Shown here in pieces: positions 17,948 through 26,565 of a stretch of DNA of 64,000 bases; the first letter of the stretch is position 1, and each line of letters opens with the position of its first letter. The DNA is from Comamonas thiooxydans. GTDB lineage: Bacteria; Pseudomonadota; Gammaproteobacteria; Burkholderiales; Burkholderiaceae_C. Position numbers and translations under genes: made by a program. Under the pieces are notes generated by a model, which saw only the letters and a program-made list of their open reading frames with translations, had not been told where the DNA came from and searched no databases. Location: assembly GCF_000964545.1 (NCBI RefSeq), contig NZ_BBVD01000002.1, forward strand, positions 124,001 through 188,000, in the 5' to 3' direction.

Positions 17948-18937
17948 TCAGTCCAGCTTGATGTTGGCGCGCTTGGCCACGGCCGTGTAACGCTCGATCG
18001 CGGTCTTGATCTGCTTGGCAAACTGCTCGGGCGTGTTGCCCATGGACTCGCCGGAGATGGACTTCTGCTTTTCCAGATAGTCGGGCGAAGCCATGACCTT
18101 GTGCGCCGCAGCGTTGAGCTTGTCGATGATCGCTTTGGGTGTGCCCGCAGGCGCCACCAGGCCGAACCAGCCGCCGTCACCCATCTGGGGATAGCCCAGC
18201 TCGGTATAGGTGGGCACATCGGGCAGCACATCGCTGCGCTTGAGCGCCAGCACGGCCAGAGGACGCAGCTGGCCGGCCTTGATATGCGGCAGGGTCGAAG
18301 GCAGGTTGTCCGTCATGGCATTGACCTGCCCGCCCAGCGCATCGGTAATGGCCTGGCCCGCACCCTTGTAGGGAATGTGCAGCAACTGGATGCCCGCGAG
18401 GTTCATGAAGTTCTCGATATTGGCATGACCCAGGGAACCCGTGCCCGGCGATGCAAAGGTGTACTTGTCGGGGTTGGCCTTGGCCAGTGCAATGAATTCC
18501 TTCATGGTCTTGGCAGGCACGCTGGCGTTCACCACGAACACGCTGGGCACGCTCATCACATTGGTGATGGGGGCGAAGTCCTTGATCGCGTCATAAGGCA
18601 GCTTGCGGAAGATGGCCGGATTGGAGCCATGGGTGGACACCGTGGCCATGCCGATGGTGTAGCCGTCGGGTGCCGCCTTGGCGATTTCAGTCGCCCCGAT
18701 GGAGCCGCCCGCGCCGCCCTTGTTGTCCACCACCACGGACTTGCCGAGCACCGTGCTCATTTTCTCGGCCAGCAGACGCGCCACCATGTCGGTGGACCCG
18801 CCGGCGCCAAAGGGCACAACCAGGCGGATGGGGCGATTGGGGTAGTCAGCTGCGGCATTGGCAGCGAACGCGGGGGACAGCGCGGCTGCAGCTGCGCAGG
18901 CGGCAATGGACGACAGAACGGTACGACGAATGGCCAT
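17948..18937 (-). CDS. Bug-family tripartite tricarboxylate transporter substrate-binding protein
   Basis: A 329-residue periplasmic binding protein with a signal peptide ending near AFAANA and the Bug start YPNRPIRLVVPFGAGGSTDM. The blocks VVDNKGGAGGSIGATEIA, HIPYKGAGQAITDALGGQVN and WFGLVAPAGTPKAIIDKL confirm the family. It is 11 bp upstream of the N-formylglutamate amidohydrolase-like gene, and divergently arranged with a LysR regulator that probably controls both. The ligand may be the substrate of the amidohydrolase (inference). Confidence 0.93.
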   Translation of the reverse strand: MAIRRTVLSSIAACAAAAALSPAFAANAAADYPNRPIRLVVPFGAGGSTDMVARLLAEKMSTVLGKSVVVDNKGGAGGSIGATEIAKAAPDGYTIGMATVSTHGSNPAIFRKLPYDAIKDFAPITNVMSVPSVFVVNASVPAKTMKEFIALAKANPDKYTFASPGTGSLGHANIENFMNLAGIQLLHIPYKGAGQAITDALGGQVNAMTDNLPSTLPHIKAGQLRPLAVLALKRSDVLPDVPTYTELGYPQMGDGGWFGLVAPAGTPKAIIDKLNAAAHKVMASPDYLEKQKSISGESMGNTPEQFAKQIKTAIERYTAVAKRANIKLD

Positions 18938-19095
18938 GCGGCTTCTCCTTGGATCTCTTGAAAGACTGGTTATGGGCCGGTTCAGAGCGTTTCACCGGAC
19001 GCTCCGACCTTTGTTTCATTCTGTGCCCCAGGCCGCATGGCGAAAAGCGACAAGACGGCACGCAAGTATTACCAACCGTCATAATCCAAACCGTC

Positions 19096-20001
19096 ATGCG
19101 CATGCACTCTCCCTCCCTCTCCGAACTTCACGCCTTTGCCGCGGCCGCCCGCCTGGGCAGTTACTCGCTCGCCGCGCAGGAGCTGTATGTGACGCAGGGC
19201 GGCATCAGCCGGGCCATTGCCAGGCTTGAGGAACATCTGGGCTTTGCCCTGTTCGAGCGCCTGGGCAGACGCAACGCGCTTACCGCGGCAGGACAGGACT
19301 ATCTGCAGGCGATAGAGCCTGCCGTGATGGCGATAGAGGCCGCATCGGCCGCCGCCCGCAGGCGCCGCCACGGGCCGCAGCTGCGCCTGTCGGTCGTTCC
19401 CACGCTGTTCAGCCACTGGCTGATTCCGCGCCTGCCCGACTTCAACCGCCGTCATCCGCAAATCATGCTTTCCTTCGCGCCCTACCGGCGCGACGATCCG
19501 CTCAATGCGCCTGAGATCGATGCCTGGATTCGCGTCGGCAGCCAGCAATGGCCGGCGGGCGTGGAGGCCGAGTATGTGATCGGCCGAGACCTGATACCCA
19601 TCTGCCACCCGCGCGAGCTGCAAGGACCGAACCCCATCCGCAGCGAGCAGGATTTGCTGAGCCGCCCGCTGCTATTCCACACCAACTACCCGGGCAACTG
19701 GGCCAGCTGGATGCAGGCCCGGGGCCTGAGCCAGCCCTGCCCCGCCCCGGTCGCGGACTTTGAGACCGTGGCCTTGCTGGTGCAGGCCGTGGCCGCGGGC
19801 ATGGGTGTGGCCATGGTACAGCGCTGCCTGGTGGAGGAGGATCTGGCCTCGGGCCGCGTGGCTCTGGCGCTGGATGCGCCGGTGCATATCGAACGCGGCT
19901 ACTTTCTGTGCCAGCAAGGCAACCGCCCCCCCACGGAGACCTTGAAGCAGTTTCGCCGCTGGATACTGGAGCAGGCCGGGCCCAGGGCCGTCAGCGACTG
20001 A
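19096..20001 (+). CDS. LysR-family transcriptional regulator
   Basis: A 301-residue LTTR. The winged helix-turn-helix is at the N-terminus (SLSELHAFAAAARLGSYSLAAQELYVTQGGISRAIARLEEHLGF, residues ~5-48), followed by the linker helix and a periplasmic-binding-protein-like effector domain. The middle part (WIRVGSQQWPAGVEAEYVIG, then ADFETVALLVQAVAAGMGVA) resembles the GcvA-like subgroup. It is divergent from the Bug/amidohydrolase pair, which it likely regulates. A 9-bp direct repeat AACCGTCAT occurs at 19074-19082 and 19089-19097, the second overlapping the start codon; it may be part of the operator. An in-frame ATG at 19102 is an alternative start. Confidence 0.92.
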   Translation: MRMHSPSLSELHAFAAAARLGSYSLAAQELYVTQGGISRAIARLEEHLGFALFERLGRRNALTAAGQDYLQAIEPAVMAIEAASAAARRRRHGPQLRLSVVPTLFSHWLIPRLPDFNRRHPQIMLSFAPYRRDDPLNAPEIDAWIRVGSQQWPAGVEAEYVIGRDLIPICHPRELQGPNPIRSEQDLLSRPLLFHTNYPGNWASWMQARGLSQPCPAPVADFETVALLVQAVAAGMGVAMVQRCLVEEDLASGRVALALDAPVHIERGYFLCQQGNRPPTETLKQFRRWILEQAGPRAVSD

Positions 20002-20090
20002 GGCCTGGCCAGACACTGGCGCGAATACAACAGGCACTCTTGAGTCAGATCAAGATTTCACGCAAAACAGCTTTCCGGCCGGTACGCCAA

Positions 20091-20366
20091 TCAGCGCCAG
20101 GCTCTGGAAAGCACCCACTGGCAGCAGGCACTTGTGCAGACCAGTGCGGCATAAGCGAGCATCTTGCCGTCGCGTGAAAACAGCCAGAGACTGAGCAGCA
20201 AAACCGCCCCACCCAATATGAAATTAATAGCTACCTGCGCAATCAAGGATTGGGCTCCAGCCTTGTTTTGCTTTAAAACGCGAGCACAGATTGCCAGGCC
20301 CAGAGCGAGAAAAAACGCAGGGGCGAGGAAGTTGAGTAAATGATTAACGCTCGCAACAAAATCCAT
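20091..20366 (-). CDS. Small predicted inner-membrane protein
   Basis: A 91-residue protein I cannot name. It is mostly hydrophobic: a first segment LLNFLAPAFFLALGLAICA, a second INFILGGAVLLLSLWLF and a third AYAALVCTSACCQWVL, i.e. about three membrane helices. I chose the ATG at 20366; an upstream TTG at 20384 would add six residues. It is divergent from hemA. Amino-acid composition and frame continuity support a real gene; function is unknown. Confidence 0.65.
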   Translation of the reverse strand: MDFVASVNHLLNFLAPAFFLALGLAICARVLKQNKAGAQSLIAQVAINFILGGAVLLLSLWLFSRDGKMLAYAALVCTSACCQWVLSRAWR

Positions 20367-20424
20367 GGCAACAATCGATTCCAAGGCTTTGAGCCCGGGG
20401 GGTGCCCAATTCGGTACTAAATTT

Positions 20425-20430
20425 TATAAT
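20425..20430 (+). promoter_or_regulatory. Candidate -10 element very close to the hemA start
   Basis: A perfect TATAAT ends eight bases before the A of the hemA ATG. A start 6-8 nt downstream would give a leaderless or nearly leaderless mRNA. No good -35 is seen at 17 bp spacing, and there is no Shine-Dalgarno before the ATG. Confidence 0.4.
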
Positions 20431-20438
20431 CCCCTGTT

Positions 20439-21743
20439 ATGGCAGTCTGGGCTTTAGGTATCAATCACCACACGGCTCCGCTCGATATGCGGGGCCGTTT
20501 TGCGTTCGCGCTCGATCAGATCGCGCCGACGCTGCAAGGCCTGCGCGCATCTCTGTCCCACGCTGGCAGGGCTCACAGCGCCGTGGAAACCGCCATCCTC
20601 TCCACCTGCAACCGCACCGAGATCTACTGCGCTGCCGACGCCCCCGCCATGGATCACACCATGCACTGGCTGGCCAACAGCGGCGGCGTGGCGCCTGAAT
20701 TGCTGCGCCAGCACTCGTATCTGCTGCAGGATGGCTCGGTCGCCCGCCACGCCTTCCGCGTGGCCTCGGGGCTGGACTCCATGGTGCTGGGCGAGGCGCA
20801 GATCCTCGGCCAGATGAAGAACGCCGTGCGCGCGGCCGAGACTGCGGGTGCCCTGGGCACCACGCTCAACCAGTTGTTCCAGCGCAGCTTTGCCGTGGCC
20901 AAGGAAGTGCGCAGCTCCACCGAGATTGGCGCACACAGCATCTCCATGGCTGCCGCTGCCGTGCGCCTGGCCGGCCAGCTGTTCGAAGACCTCAGCAAGA
21001 TCCGCGTGCTCTTCGTGGGCGCGGGCGAGATGATCGAGCTGGTCTCCACCCACTTCGCCGCCCGCAACCCCAGGCAGATCACCATCGCCAACCGCACCAT
21101 GGAGCGCGGCGAGAAGCTCGCCGCCCAGTTCGGCGCCGGCACCATGCGTCTGGCCGACCTGCCCGAGCATCTGCACGAGTACGACGCCATCATCAGCTGC
21201 ACGGCATCCACCCTGCCCATCATCGGCCTGGGTGCCGTGGAGTCGGCCCTCAAGAAGCGCAAGCGCCGCCCCATCTTCATGGTCGATCTGGCCGTGCCCC
21301 GCGATATCGAATCCGAGGTCAAAGACCTCAACGACGTCTATCTCTATACCGTGGACGATCTGGCAACCGTCGTGCGCACCGGTCAGGCCCAGCGCCAGGC
21401 CGCCGTGCAACAGGCCGAAGTCATCATCGACACCGGCGTACAGAGCTTTATGCAGTGGATGGACCAGCGCAACCCCGTGGGTGGCGCGGTCTCGCTGATC
21501 CAGCAGGTCAATGCCCAGGCCGACGAATGGCGTGCGCTGGAAATTGCCCGCGCCAAAAAGCTGCTGGCCAAGGGCGAAGACATCGATACCGTGCTGGAAG
21601 CGCTCTCGCGCGGCCTCACACAGAAAATGCTCCACGGCACCATGGCCGAGCTGCACAAGGGCGATGCCGAAGAGCGCGCCCAGACGGCGGACACCGTCTC
21701 CCGCCTGTTCCTGCGCGCCAGCCGCAACCCCAGCAAGCTTTAG
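20439..21743 (+). CDS. hemA: HemA, glutamyl-tRNA reductase
   Basis: A 434-residue enzyme of the usual length. It reduces glutamyl-tRNA to glutamate-1-semialdehyde, the first step of C5 tetrapyrrole synthesis. The N-terminal catalytic domain has the nucleophile in AILSTCNRTEIY (Cys57), the GLDSMVLGEAQILGQMK block, then the Rossmann domain (IRVLFVGAGEMIELVSTHFAA) and a dimerisation helix at the C-terminus. No ribosome site is evident. prfA follows after 126 bp. Confidence 0.97.
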   Translation: MAVWALGINHHTAPLDMRGRFAFALDQIAPTLQGLRASLSHAGRAHSAVETAILSTCNRTEIYCAADAPAMDHTMHWLANSGGVAPELLRQHSYLLQDGSVARHAFRVASGLDSMVLGEAQILGQMKNAVRAAETAGALGTTLNQLFQRSFAVAKEVRSSTEIGAHSISMAAAAVRLAGQLFEDLSKIRVLFVGAGEMIELVSTHFAARNPRQITIANRTMERGEKLAAQFGAGTMRLADLPEHLHEYDAIISCTASTLPIIGLGAVESALKKRKRRPIFMVDLAVPRDIESEVKDLNDVYLYTVDDLATVVRTGQAQRQAAVQQAEVIIDTGVQSFMQWMDQRNPVGGAVSLIQQVNAQADEWRALEIARAKKLLAKGEDIDTVLEALSRGLTQKMLHGTMAELHKGDAEERAQTADTVSRLFLRASRNPSKL

Positions 21744-21869
21744 CGACGCTCGCCCGCTTGGTCGCTGCCGTCCTCGCGCAGCGCAAGGCCCGACCGTGGC
21801 CTGTCCTCCCTCTTCCCTGACTCCACAAAGGTGAGCCCCCTCACCTTTCCCAAGCCCTCGGTACCCCCT

Positions 21870-22949
21870 ATGCAAGACTTTTTGCGCAACCAGCTCGAAC
21901 GCTATGCCCAACGCCTGCAGGAGCTGGACTTTCTGCTCTCGCGCGAAGACATCATGGGCGACATGAAGCAGTACCGCACCATCTCGCGCGAACATGCCGA
22001 TGTGACGGCCATTGCCAGTCGCTACACCCGCTACCTGCAGACCGAAGCCGACATAGCCGCCGCGCGTGAAATGCTGGACGACCCCGACATGGCCGAAATG
22101 GCTCAGGAAGAGATCGGCAGCGGCGAGGCCGAGCTGATCAAGCTCGAGGACGAACTGCAGCGCCTGCTGCTGCCCAAGGACCCCGATGATGCCCGCCCCG
22201 CCTTTGTCGAAATCCGCGCCGGCACGGGTGGCGACGAATCGGCCCTGTTTGCCGGCGACCTGACCCGCATGTACACCCGCTACGCCGCCAACGTGGGCTG
22301 GAAGGTGGAAGTGATGAGCGCCAGCGAAAACGAAATCGGCGGCTACAAGGAAGTGGTGCTGCGCATCGAGGGCGACAATGTGTACGGCGCGCTGCGCTTT
22401 GAGTCGGGTGGCCACCGCGTGCAGCGTGTGCCCGCCACCGAAACCCAGGGCCGCATCCACACTAGCGCCTGCACCGTGGCCGTGATGCCCGAGCCCGACG
22501 AGGCCGAGGCCATCACGCTCAATCCCGCCGATCTGCGCATCGACACCTTTCGCGCCAGCGGTGCCGGCGGCCAGCACATCAACAAGACCGACTCCGCCGT
22601 GCGCGTGGTCCACCTGCCCACGGGCATCGTGGCCGAATGCCAGGACGGCCGCAGCCAGCACAGCAACAAGGCCAAGGCCCTGCAGGTGCTGCAGGCCCGC
22701 ATCCAGGAAAAGGAACGCAGCGAGCGGGCCGCCAAGGAAGCCGCCATGCGCAAGGGCCTGATCGGCTCGGGCGACCGCAGCGACCGCATCCGCACCTACA
22801 ACTTTCCCCAGGGCCGCCTCACCGACCACCGCATCAACCTCACGCTGTACAAGCTGCTGGCCGTGATGGAAGGCGATCTGGGCGACGTGATCCAGGCCCT
22901 GCAACATGCACGCGAGGCCGAGTTGCTAGCAGAGCTGGCCGCTTCCTGA
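21870..22949 (+). CDS. prfA: PrfA, peptide chain release factor 1
   Basis: A 359-residue class I release factor. The codon-recognition region contains PATETQGRIHTSACTVAVMPE, where PAT is the RF1 tripeptide (recognising UAG/UAA), and the GGQ motif is at 233-235 in GAGGQHINKTDSAVR. I chose the ATG at 21870 (MQDFLRNQLERYAQRL) because it gives the standard RF1 N-terminus; upstream in-frame codons add unlike residues. It is downstream of hemA as in many bacteria, but its methyltransferase gene prmC is displaced by two inserted genes. Confidence 0.97.
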   Translation: MQDFLRNQLERYAQRLQELDFLLSREDIMGDMKQYRTISREHADVTAIASRYTRYLQTEADIAAAREMLDDPDMAEMAQEEIGSGEAELIKLEDELQRLLLPKDPDDARPAFVEIRAGTGGDESALFAGDLTRMYTRYAANVGWKVEVMSASENEIGGYKEVVLRIEGDNVYGALRFESGGHRVQRVPATETQGRIHTSACTVAVMPEPDEAEAITLNPADLRIDTFRASGAGGQHINKTDSAVRVVHLPTGIVAECQDGRSQHSNKAKALQVLQARIQEKERSERAAKEAAMRKGLIGSGDRSDRIRTYNFPQGRLTDHRINLTLYKLLAVMEGDLGDVIQALQHAREAELLAELAAS

Positions 22950-23029
22950 GTCTGCAGGCACCGGCAGGCTGCAGCCGACTCAAGCCGGGTCCGTTCGAAC
23001 GCTTCGCCAGAAATGGGGACAATTTCAAG

Positions 23030-25006
23030 ATGACACAGCGCTTTTTGCCGGCTCTGGTTTCTGCTCTGCTATCCGGCCTGTTGTTCGCATCGACCGCCGC
23101 CCAGGCTCAGGCCTTGCGCAAGCCATCGGCCTATGACTCGGGTGCGGGGCGCCCAGTCGACGCCAGCGGCAACCGCAACGCTCCTGCCAGCCTGCCGGCC
23201 CTGACCAGCCGCGCCGATTTCGATCGCGTGGCCCGCATCTTCGATCCGGTCAGCGCCATGCCCCATGTGCTGTTTGTGATCGACCGCCAAAGCAAGAGCA
23301 CGCCGCTGCATTTCATCAACACGCCGCGTTACGCGTTTCACGAAGATTTTCTGCGCGCCAAAAGCCTGCTGCGGGGCGGCAAGCCAGAGCTCAACCGCAA
23401 TTACCGCGAGCCGGGCCGTCGCTTCATTCTCGGCACGCTGAGCTGGCAGCCCGTGCTCAAGGACTACAGCTACGAGTTCTGGGAGGGCGACCAGCTCACG
23501 CCCGAGCTGCTGCAGACCACGGCGGCCGCGCTGAAAACCGGCTTCTTCGCCCCTGTGCGCTTCAAGGCCAACTCCACGCAGCAGGAAGCCGTGGCCCAGC
23601 AGGCCGGTGTTGCAGCGGTCACCCAGGCCCAGTTGCTGGGAGCCCAGACCTATCTGCCGCTGAACCAGGGCCAGGCCGTGGGCCGGCTGCGCATCCTGAA
23701 CCAGGCCGAAGCCGTGAATGATCTCCAGCCCAGGGACATCGTGCTGTTGCGCGAAGTACCCATCAGCCTGCCGCCCGTGGCCGGCGTGGTGACGGAGCGC
23801 CCTTCCACGGTGCTATCCCATGTCAATCTGCTGGCGCGTGGCTGGGGCATACCTAATGCCTATGTGCAAAAAGCGGCCGAGCAATACGCGGACTTCAACG
23901 GCCGCTGGGTGCATATCGACGTACAGCCCGCCGGCTTTGCGCTGCGCGCCGCCACGGCTGCCGAACAACAGAGCGCCGAAAAGCAGGCCCAGCAACCGCC
24001 GCCCAAGGGCCGCAAGGTCTTGCTTCAGCCCGATCTGAGTCGCAGCGAACTGGTGCCCCTGGCGGCCCTGCGCAGTGCGGATCGCCGCCGCTGCGGTGCC
24101 AAGGCCGCCAATCTGGGCGAGATCCAGTCCGCCCGCCTCGCGGACGTCAGCGTGCCCGATGGCTTTTGCATTCCGTTTGCCGCCTATGCCGACTTCATGC
24201 GCTCCAACGGCCTGGCCGAGCGCATTGCCCGCATGCGCCAACAGCCCGGCTTCGCGACGGATGCAGGCATCCGAAGGCAGGCCCTGTCCGCACTGCAGGC
24301 CGAAATCGAGCAATGGCCCGTCAGCCCGGCCGTGGCCGATGCCTGGACCCAGCGCTGGTCCGGCCAGCTAGGCAGCCAGGGAGTGTTCGTGCGCAGCTCT
24401 TCCAGCTCCGAGGACCTGCCCAGCTTCAGCGGAGCAGGCCTCTACACCACCGTGCCCAATGTGCGCAGCGACACGGACCTGGTCGCCGCGGTGCGCAAGG
24501 TCTGGGCCTCGATCTACAACTTCGAGGCCTGGGAAGCCAGACAGGCAGCGGGCATCGACGATGCGCAGCTGATGATGTCGGTGTTTGTGCAAAAAGCCGT
24601 GGACTCCTCCGCCTCTGGCGTGATGATCACCCGCGACCCCTTCGATGCCTCGCACCGCCACATGAGCTATATCGCCGCCAAGCGCGGCATAGGCATCCGC
24701 GTGGTCGAGGGCAAGCGGGTCGCGGAGCAAATCCTCTACTCCAGCCGCAGCAAGGCCGTGCAGGTGCTCAACCGTTCCCAGGACGATGTGGCGCTGCAGC
24801 TGGATGCCAGGGGCGGCGTGCGCGAAGTGGCCGTGACTGCCGGCCGCGCCGTGCTCAGCGATACGCTGGTGCAGCGACTGGCCCGTGCCGGAGCCGGCAT
24901 CAAGCAACGCTTTGGCGGCAAGGACCAGGACATCGAGTGGGCCGTGCAGGGCGATCAGCTCATCATCCTGCAATCGCGCCCCTTCATCTCGGCGCCCGGA
25001 CGTTAA
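23030..25006 (+). CDS. Secreted PEP/pyruvate-binding (PEP synthase-like) protein
   Basis: A 658-residue protein. The ATG at 23030 opens a clear signal peptide (MTQRFLPALVSALLSGLLFASTAAQAQA). Residues ~30-220 are not recognised by me. The middle has a swivelling PEP-utiliser-like segment (ERPSTVLSHVNLLARGWGIP), where the catalytic His context of PEP synthase (TSH) appears as LSH. The C-terminal ~300 residues are an ATP-grasp PPDK_N domain: GAKAANLGEI, VPDGFCIPF, VFVRSSSSSEDLPSFSGAGL, VQKAV and QDIEWAVQGDQLIILQSRPF. The PEP-synthase domain order is permuted, and export makes the usual cytosolic ATP use unclear. It sits between prfA and a SUKH-3 gene, ten bases before the latter. Confidence 0.8.
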   Translation: MTQRFLPALVSALLSGLLFASTAAQAQALRKPSAYDSGAGRPVDASGNRNAPASLPALTSRADFDRVARIFDPVSAMPHVLFVIDRQSKSTPLHFINTPRYAFHEDFLRAKSLLRGGKPELNRNYREPGRRFILGTLSWQPVLKDYSYEFWEGDQLTPELLQTTAAALKTGFFAPVRFKANSTQQEAVAQQAGVAAVTQAQLLGAQTYLPLNQGQAVGRLRILNQAEAVNDLQPRDIVLLREVPISLPPVAGVVTERPSTVLSHVNLLARGWGIPNAYVQKAAEQYADFNGRWVHIDVQPAGFALRAATAAEQQSAEKQAQQPPPKGRKVLLQPDLSRSELVPLAALRSADRRRCGAKAANLGEIQSARLADVSVPDGFCIPFAAYADFMRSNGLAERIARMRQQPGFATDAGIRRQALSALQAEIEQWPVSPAVADAWTQRWSGQLGSQGVFVRSSSSSEDLPSFSGAGLYTTVPNVRSDTDLVAAVRKVWASIYNFEAWEARQAAGIDDAQLMMSVFVQKAVDSSASGVMITRDPFDASHRHMSYIAAKRGIGIRVVEGKRVAEQILYSSRSKAVQVLNRSQDDVALQLDARGGVREVAVTAGRAVLSDTLVQRLARAGAGIKQRFGGKDQDIEWAVQGDQLIILQSRPFISAPGR

Positions 25007-25015
25007 GAATCCGCC

Positions 25016-25549
25016 ATGCTGAATTTCGAGTCACCTGTCGTCATTGAGCTGCTGCAAGCCCAGGGCTGGACCCCGCAGCGAGAGGTCGCCATACCGGCGC
25101 TTGTCCGGAGCGCTCTGGACCAACAGCCCGGTCCGGCCTGCCACCCCGCCGTGGCTGCGCTGCAGAACCTGGCGGGCTTGCACATAGGCCAGGTGGGCAA
25201 GGGGCTGGAATGCGCCAGCAGCGATATAGAGTTTGATTGGCTCGAAGCGCATTTCACCGGCGAAGATACGGACGACGCCCTGCTCTCCTGGGAACAGCGC
25301 CTGCACACCCGGCTGATAGCAGTTGCCGAAGTTCACCACTCCCACGGCCAGCTGCTGATGGCCGGCGATGGACGCTGCTTTTCCTGGTCTTTTGTAGGTA
25401 TGAGCTTCGAGGGCGAGAATCTTCAGCAGGCGCTGGAGCATCTGTTGCTGGGAATACGTTCGCGCCCCATGCTGGAGCCCGGCCAGTCGTCGACCCAGCT
25501 GTACGGCACGCTCTACAAGGCGGGCGACCCCGAGATATACCGCTACTGA
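25016..25549 (+). CDS. SUKH-3-like immunity domain protein
   Basis: A 177-residue protein resembling the SUKH-3 group of the SMI1/KNR4 superfamily: VIELLQAQGWTPQREVAI at the start, FxxL-type segment NLAGLHIGQVGKGLECASSDIEFD, then RLHTRLIAVAEVHHSHGQLL with the characteristic MAGDGRCFSWSFVGMSFEG, and a final LLLG. SUKH proteins are typically immunity proteins against nuclease or deaminase toxins of polymorphic or contact-dependent systems. No toxin gene is recognisable nearby, so it looks orphaned or reused. It is 10 bp after the secreted PEP-synthase-like gene and 32 bp before prmC. The family assignment is from pattern memory only. Confidence 0.65.
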   Translation: MLNFESPVVIELLQAQGWTPQREVAIPALVRSALDQQPGPACHPAVAALQNLAGLHIGQVGKGLECASSDIEFDWLEAHFTGEDTDDALLSWEQRLHTRLIAVAEVHHSHGQLLMAGDGRCFSWSFVGMSFEGENLQQALEHLLLGIRSRPMLEPGQSSTQLYGTLYKAGDPEIYRY

Positions 25550-25580
25550 ATTTCCGAAGAAGATGGCCGCCGGCCAAGCC

Positions 25581-26438
25581 ATGACCGAACCCTCGCCCCC
25601 CACTTTCTCCGTCGCTCAAGCCCTGCAGCAAGCCGCCCGCCAAGGCCTGGCGCGTGTCGATGCACAGATGCTGCTGCTGCACTTGATGCAGCAGCCAGCG
25701 CATGCCCGCGCCTGGCTCATCACCCATGACTGCGATGCCCTCAGTCAGGAGCAGCAGCAACGCTGGGACCAGCTGTGCGCCCTGCGCCAGCAAGGCACGC
25801 CTGTCGCCTACCTGACCGGCAACAAGGAGTTCTACGGCCTGGATCTGGCCGTGGACAGCAGGGTGCTGGACCCGCGCCCCGACACCGAAACCCTGGTGGA
25901 CTGGGCGCTGGAGCTCATGCCCGAAAGGCAGCCGGTTCGCGTTATAGACCTGGGCACCGGCAGCGGCGCCATCGCCCTGGCCCTGCAAAGCCAGCGCCCC
26001 TCAGCCCGGGTCATCGCCGTGGACGCCAGCGCCGATGCCCTGGCCGTGGCCCGCAGCAACGCCGCCCGGCTCCAACTGCCCGTGCAGTTTGCCCATGGCA
26101 ACTGGCTGGAGCCTCTGGACGGGCTGGAACCCGTCGATCTGATCGTCAGCAATCCGCCCTATATTCGCGCCGACGACCCGCACCTGGCGGCGCTGACCCA
26201 CGAGCCGCTGTCGGCCCTGGCTAGCGGCGCGGATGGGCTGGAGGACATACGCAGCATCATCGACCAAGCTCCGGCCCGCCTGAAAGACGGCGGCTGGCTG
26301 CTCTTCGAGCATGGCTGGGATCAGGCCGAAGACGTGGCGCGGCTCATGCAAGCGGCCGGCTTCGAACAGGTCCAGCACCGCCATGACCTGGCCGGCATTG
26401 CGCGCTGCACGGGCGGCTGCCGGAGCGGCAAGGCTTGA
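25581..26438 (+). CDS. prmC: PrmC (HemK), release factor glutamine methyltransferase
   Basis: A 285-residue protein that methylates the Gln of the GGQ motif in release factors. It has the N-terminal helical substrate domain (VDAQMLLLHLMQQPAHARAW), the GTPVAYLTGNKEFYGLDL block, the SAM motif VIDLGTGSGAIALAL and the catalytic NPPY in LIVSNPPYIRADD. It ends in a basic tail. The ATG at 25563 is also in frame (adds MAAGQA), and the ribosome site does not decide between them. Usually it follows prfA directly; here two genes lie between. Confidence 0.93.
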   Translation: MTEPSPPTFSVAQALQQAARQGLARVDAQMLLLHLMQQPAHARAWLITHDCDALSQEQQQRWDQLCALRQQGTPVAYLTGNKEFYGLDLAVDSRVLDPRPDTETLVDWALELMPERQPVRVIDLGTGSGAIALALQSQRPSARVIAVDASADALAVARSNAARLQLPVQFAHGNWLEPLDGLEPVDLIVSNPPYIRADDPHLAALTHEPLSALASGADGLEDIRSIIDQAPARLKDGGWLLFEHGWDQAEDVARLMQAAGFEQVQHRHDLAGIARCTGGCRSGKA

Positions 26439-26565
26439 TTTCCAGACCTCCACCCCAAAATATCCTGTCAGCAAGATTTCCTCACAGCATCGCATTCCTT
26501 GCGGTCGGTGAAATAATTGCAGACATCGCGGCTGGTACCGCCATTTCCAAAATCCGGAGCCCACT

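Noticed and set aside
20454..22907. Long minus-strand open frame of 817 codons
   Set aside because: It is antisense to hemA and prfA, whose conserved motifs are clear; its sequence is His/Gly/Leu-rich as expected of antisense GC-rich DNA.
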